Part shown: in pieces, positions 63,244-64,000 of the stretch | Layout: every line of letters begins with the position of its first letter | Numbering within the stretch: position 1 is the stretch's first letter | Origin: UBA8079 sp049601915 | Lineage (GTDB): Bacteria; Pseudomonadota; Alphaproteobacteria; UBA6615 | Reading direction: 5' to 3' | DNA: 64,000 nt | Assembly (NCBI GenBank): GCA_049601915.1 | Contig: JBMYRB010000003.1 | Location: 124,001-188,000, forward strand | The notes under the pieces: generated by a model | The model's database searches: none | What the model was told of the DNA's origin: nothing | What the model saw: only the letters and a program-made list of their open reading frames with translations | Position numbers and translations under genes: made by a program

Positions 63244-64000
63244 CTAACCTGCCGACAAATCGCCTGTCATGCCGTCCGGAGCCGCCGCGATGGCCGACAA
63301 GTTTCGCATGAAGCGACGCACGCCTACCGAGCGCTTGTTAGGATCCGTCCAGTCGCGACGGTAAACAAGCTTGTGGTCGGGGCGGAGTTTGACGGTTCCG
63401 GATTCCTTGGCGATGAAGGCCACGAGGCCGGCCGGATTTGAGAAGTTATTGTCCCGAAATGTGACGACCGCGCCCTTCGGGCCGGCATCCAGTTTTTCGA
63501 CACCTGCATCGCGACACAGACCCTTCAGGGTGATGGCCTCGAGCAGGTTCTCGACCTCGTTCGGCACCGGGCCGAAACGGTCGATCAACTCGGCGGCGAA
63601 TCCCTCAATCTCTTCGGGCTGCACCAGGGACGCGATACGTCGGTACAGGCCCAGCCGAACACCCAGATCTGCCACGTAGTTGTTGGGGATTAAAATCGGC
63701 GCGCCAATGGAGATGACCGGCGTCCATTCGTCGGTGGGGAGTGTACCCGAGCCGGCCTCTCGCGCCGCCGCGACCGCGTCCTCCAACATCTGCTGGTAGA
63801 GCTCAACACCGACTTCCCGGATATGGCCCGACTGTTCCTCACCCAACAGGTTACCGGCACCGCGAATATCGAGATCGTGGCTGGCGAGGCTGAAACCCGC
63901 GCCCAGTGCATCCAGTGTCTGCATGACATCCAGCCTGCGTCGCGCCGTCTCCGACAGGGTACGATCGTTCGGCAAAGTCAGGTAGGCGTAAGCTCGTGAT
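63244..64000 (-). CDS. mfd: Transcription-repair coupling factor Mfd, C-terminal part (runs off window)
   Basis: Mfd removes stalled RNA polymerase and recruits UvrABC. The 252 codons inside the window carry the end of the translocase domain (RAYAYLTLP, ASHDLDIRGAGNLLGEEQSG, HIREVGVELYQQMLEDAV) and the D7/TRCF domain (LIDRFGPVPNEVENLLE). The start is outside the window. Confidence 0.97.
   Translation of the reverse strand, partial: SRAYAYLTLPNDRTLSETARRRLDVMQTLDALGAGFSLASHDLDIRGAGNLLGEEQSGHIREVGVELYQQMLEDAVAAAREAGSGTLPTDEWTPVISIGAPILIPNNYVADLGVRLGLYRRIASLVQPEEIEGFAAELIDRFGPVPNEVENLLEAITLKGLCRDAGVEKLDAGPKGAVVTFRDNNFSNPAGLVAFIAKESGTVKLRPDHKLVYRRDWTDPNKRSVGVRRFMRNLSAIAAAPDGMTGDLSAG

Noticed and set aside
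1..64000. CRISPR arrays
   Set aside because: No series of regularly spaced repeats was found by eye on either strand, and there are no cas genes.

Overview
The window is chromosomal DNA of a high-GC alphaproteobacterium, most likely Rhodospirillales-like. The evidence is gene content and order: ntrB-ntrC-ntrY-ntrX-trkA-(dat)-hfq-hflX, a fused ispDF, a pyruvate dehydrogenase E1 beta subunit carrying its own lipoyl domain, and rlpA-dacC-tmk-holB-metG-tatD. Nothing seen justifies a genus name.

The left half (1-31929) is a compact core. It runs trpE (cut by the window edge) and ppiD leftward, then tpiA, secG, pyrG, kdsA, eno, a 56-codon membrane ORF and ftsB rightward. The pyruvate dehydrogenase operon pdhA-pdhB-pdhC-lpd-lipA with a COQ10-like gene follows, then a leftward VOC-pncC-pgpA-ispDF block. 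After that come a CcsA-like membrane gene, dusB, both nitrogen two-component systems, trkA, a D-amino-acid aminotransferase gene, hfq, hflX and an inositol-monophosphatase-like gene. No broken gene was seen in these 32 kb.

From 31930 to 36914 the picture changes. Only mazG and one SDR gene are intact; around them lie remnants of a 3-hydroxyisobutyrate dehydrogenase gene, a TPR gene, tadG, tadE, a marR gene, a cytochrome b561 gene and a DUF2000 gene, with A+T-rich spacers. From 36915 to 46106 an intact leftward core block resumes: a DsbA-family gene, a PhnP-like MBL gene, tatD, metG, a small membrane gene, holB, tmk, dacC, rlpA and mltB.

From 46267 to 53008 is an accessory metabolic cluster: two luciferase-like monooxygenases, an amidohydrolase, a persulfide-dioxygenase/rhodanese fusion, an SDR and a formamidase/acetamidase, plus a dead GNAT gene. 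A tRNA-Ser(UGA) gene at 53251 marks the edge of a mobile region, where an A+T-rich exported hydrolase gene lies between two inverted, truncated ends of the same insertion sequence. Beyond it, dead genes (secreted protein, alpha/beta hydrolase, AsmA-like, Bax-like) alternate with intact ones (tandem VOC, YCII, aquaporin plus ArsC, NIPSNAP, FrnE-like), and the window ends inside mfd.

Functionally, the core supplies glycolysis to acetyl-CoA, nucleotide, KDO and isoprenoid precursors, envelope growth, and nitrogen control. The accessory part suggests breakdown of small organic compounds, sulfide handling and arsenate tolerance, with ongoing gene loss confined to a few islands.
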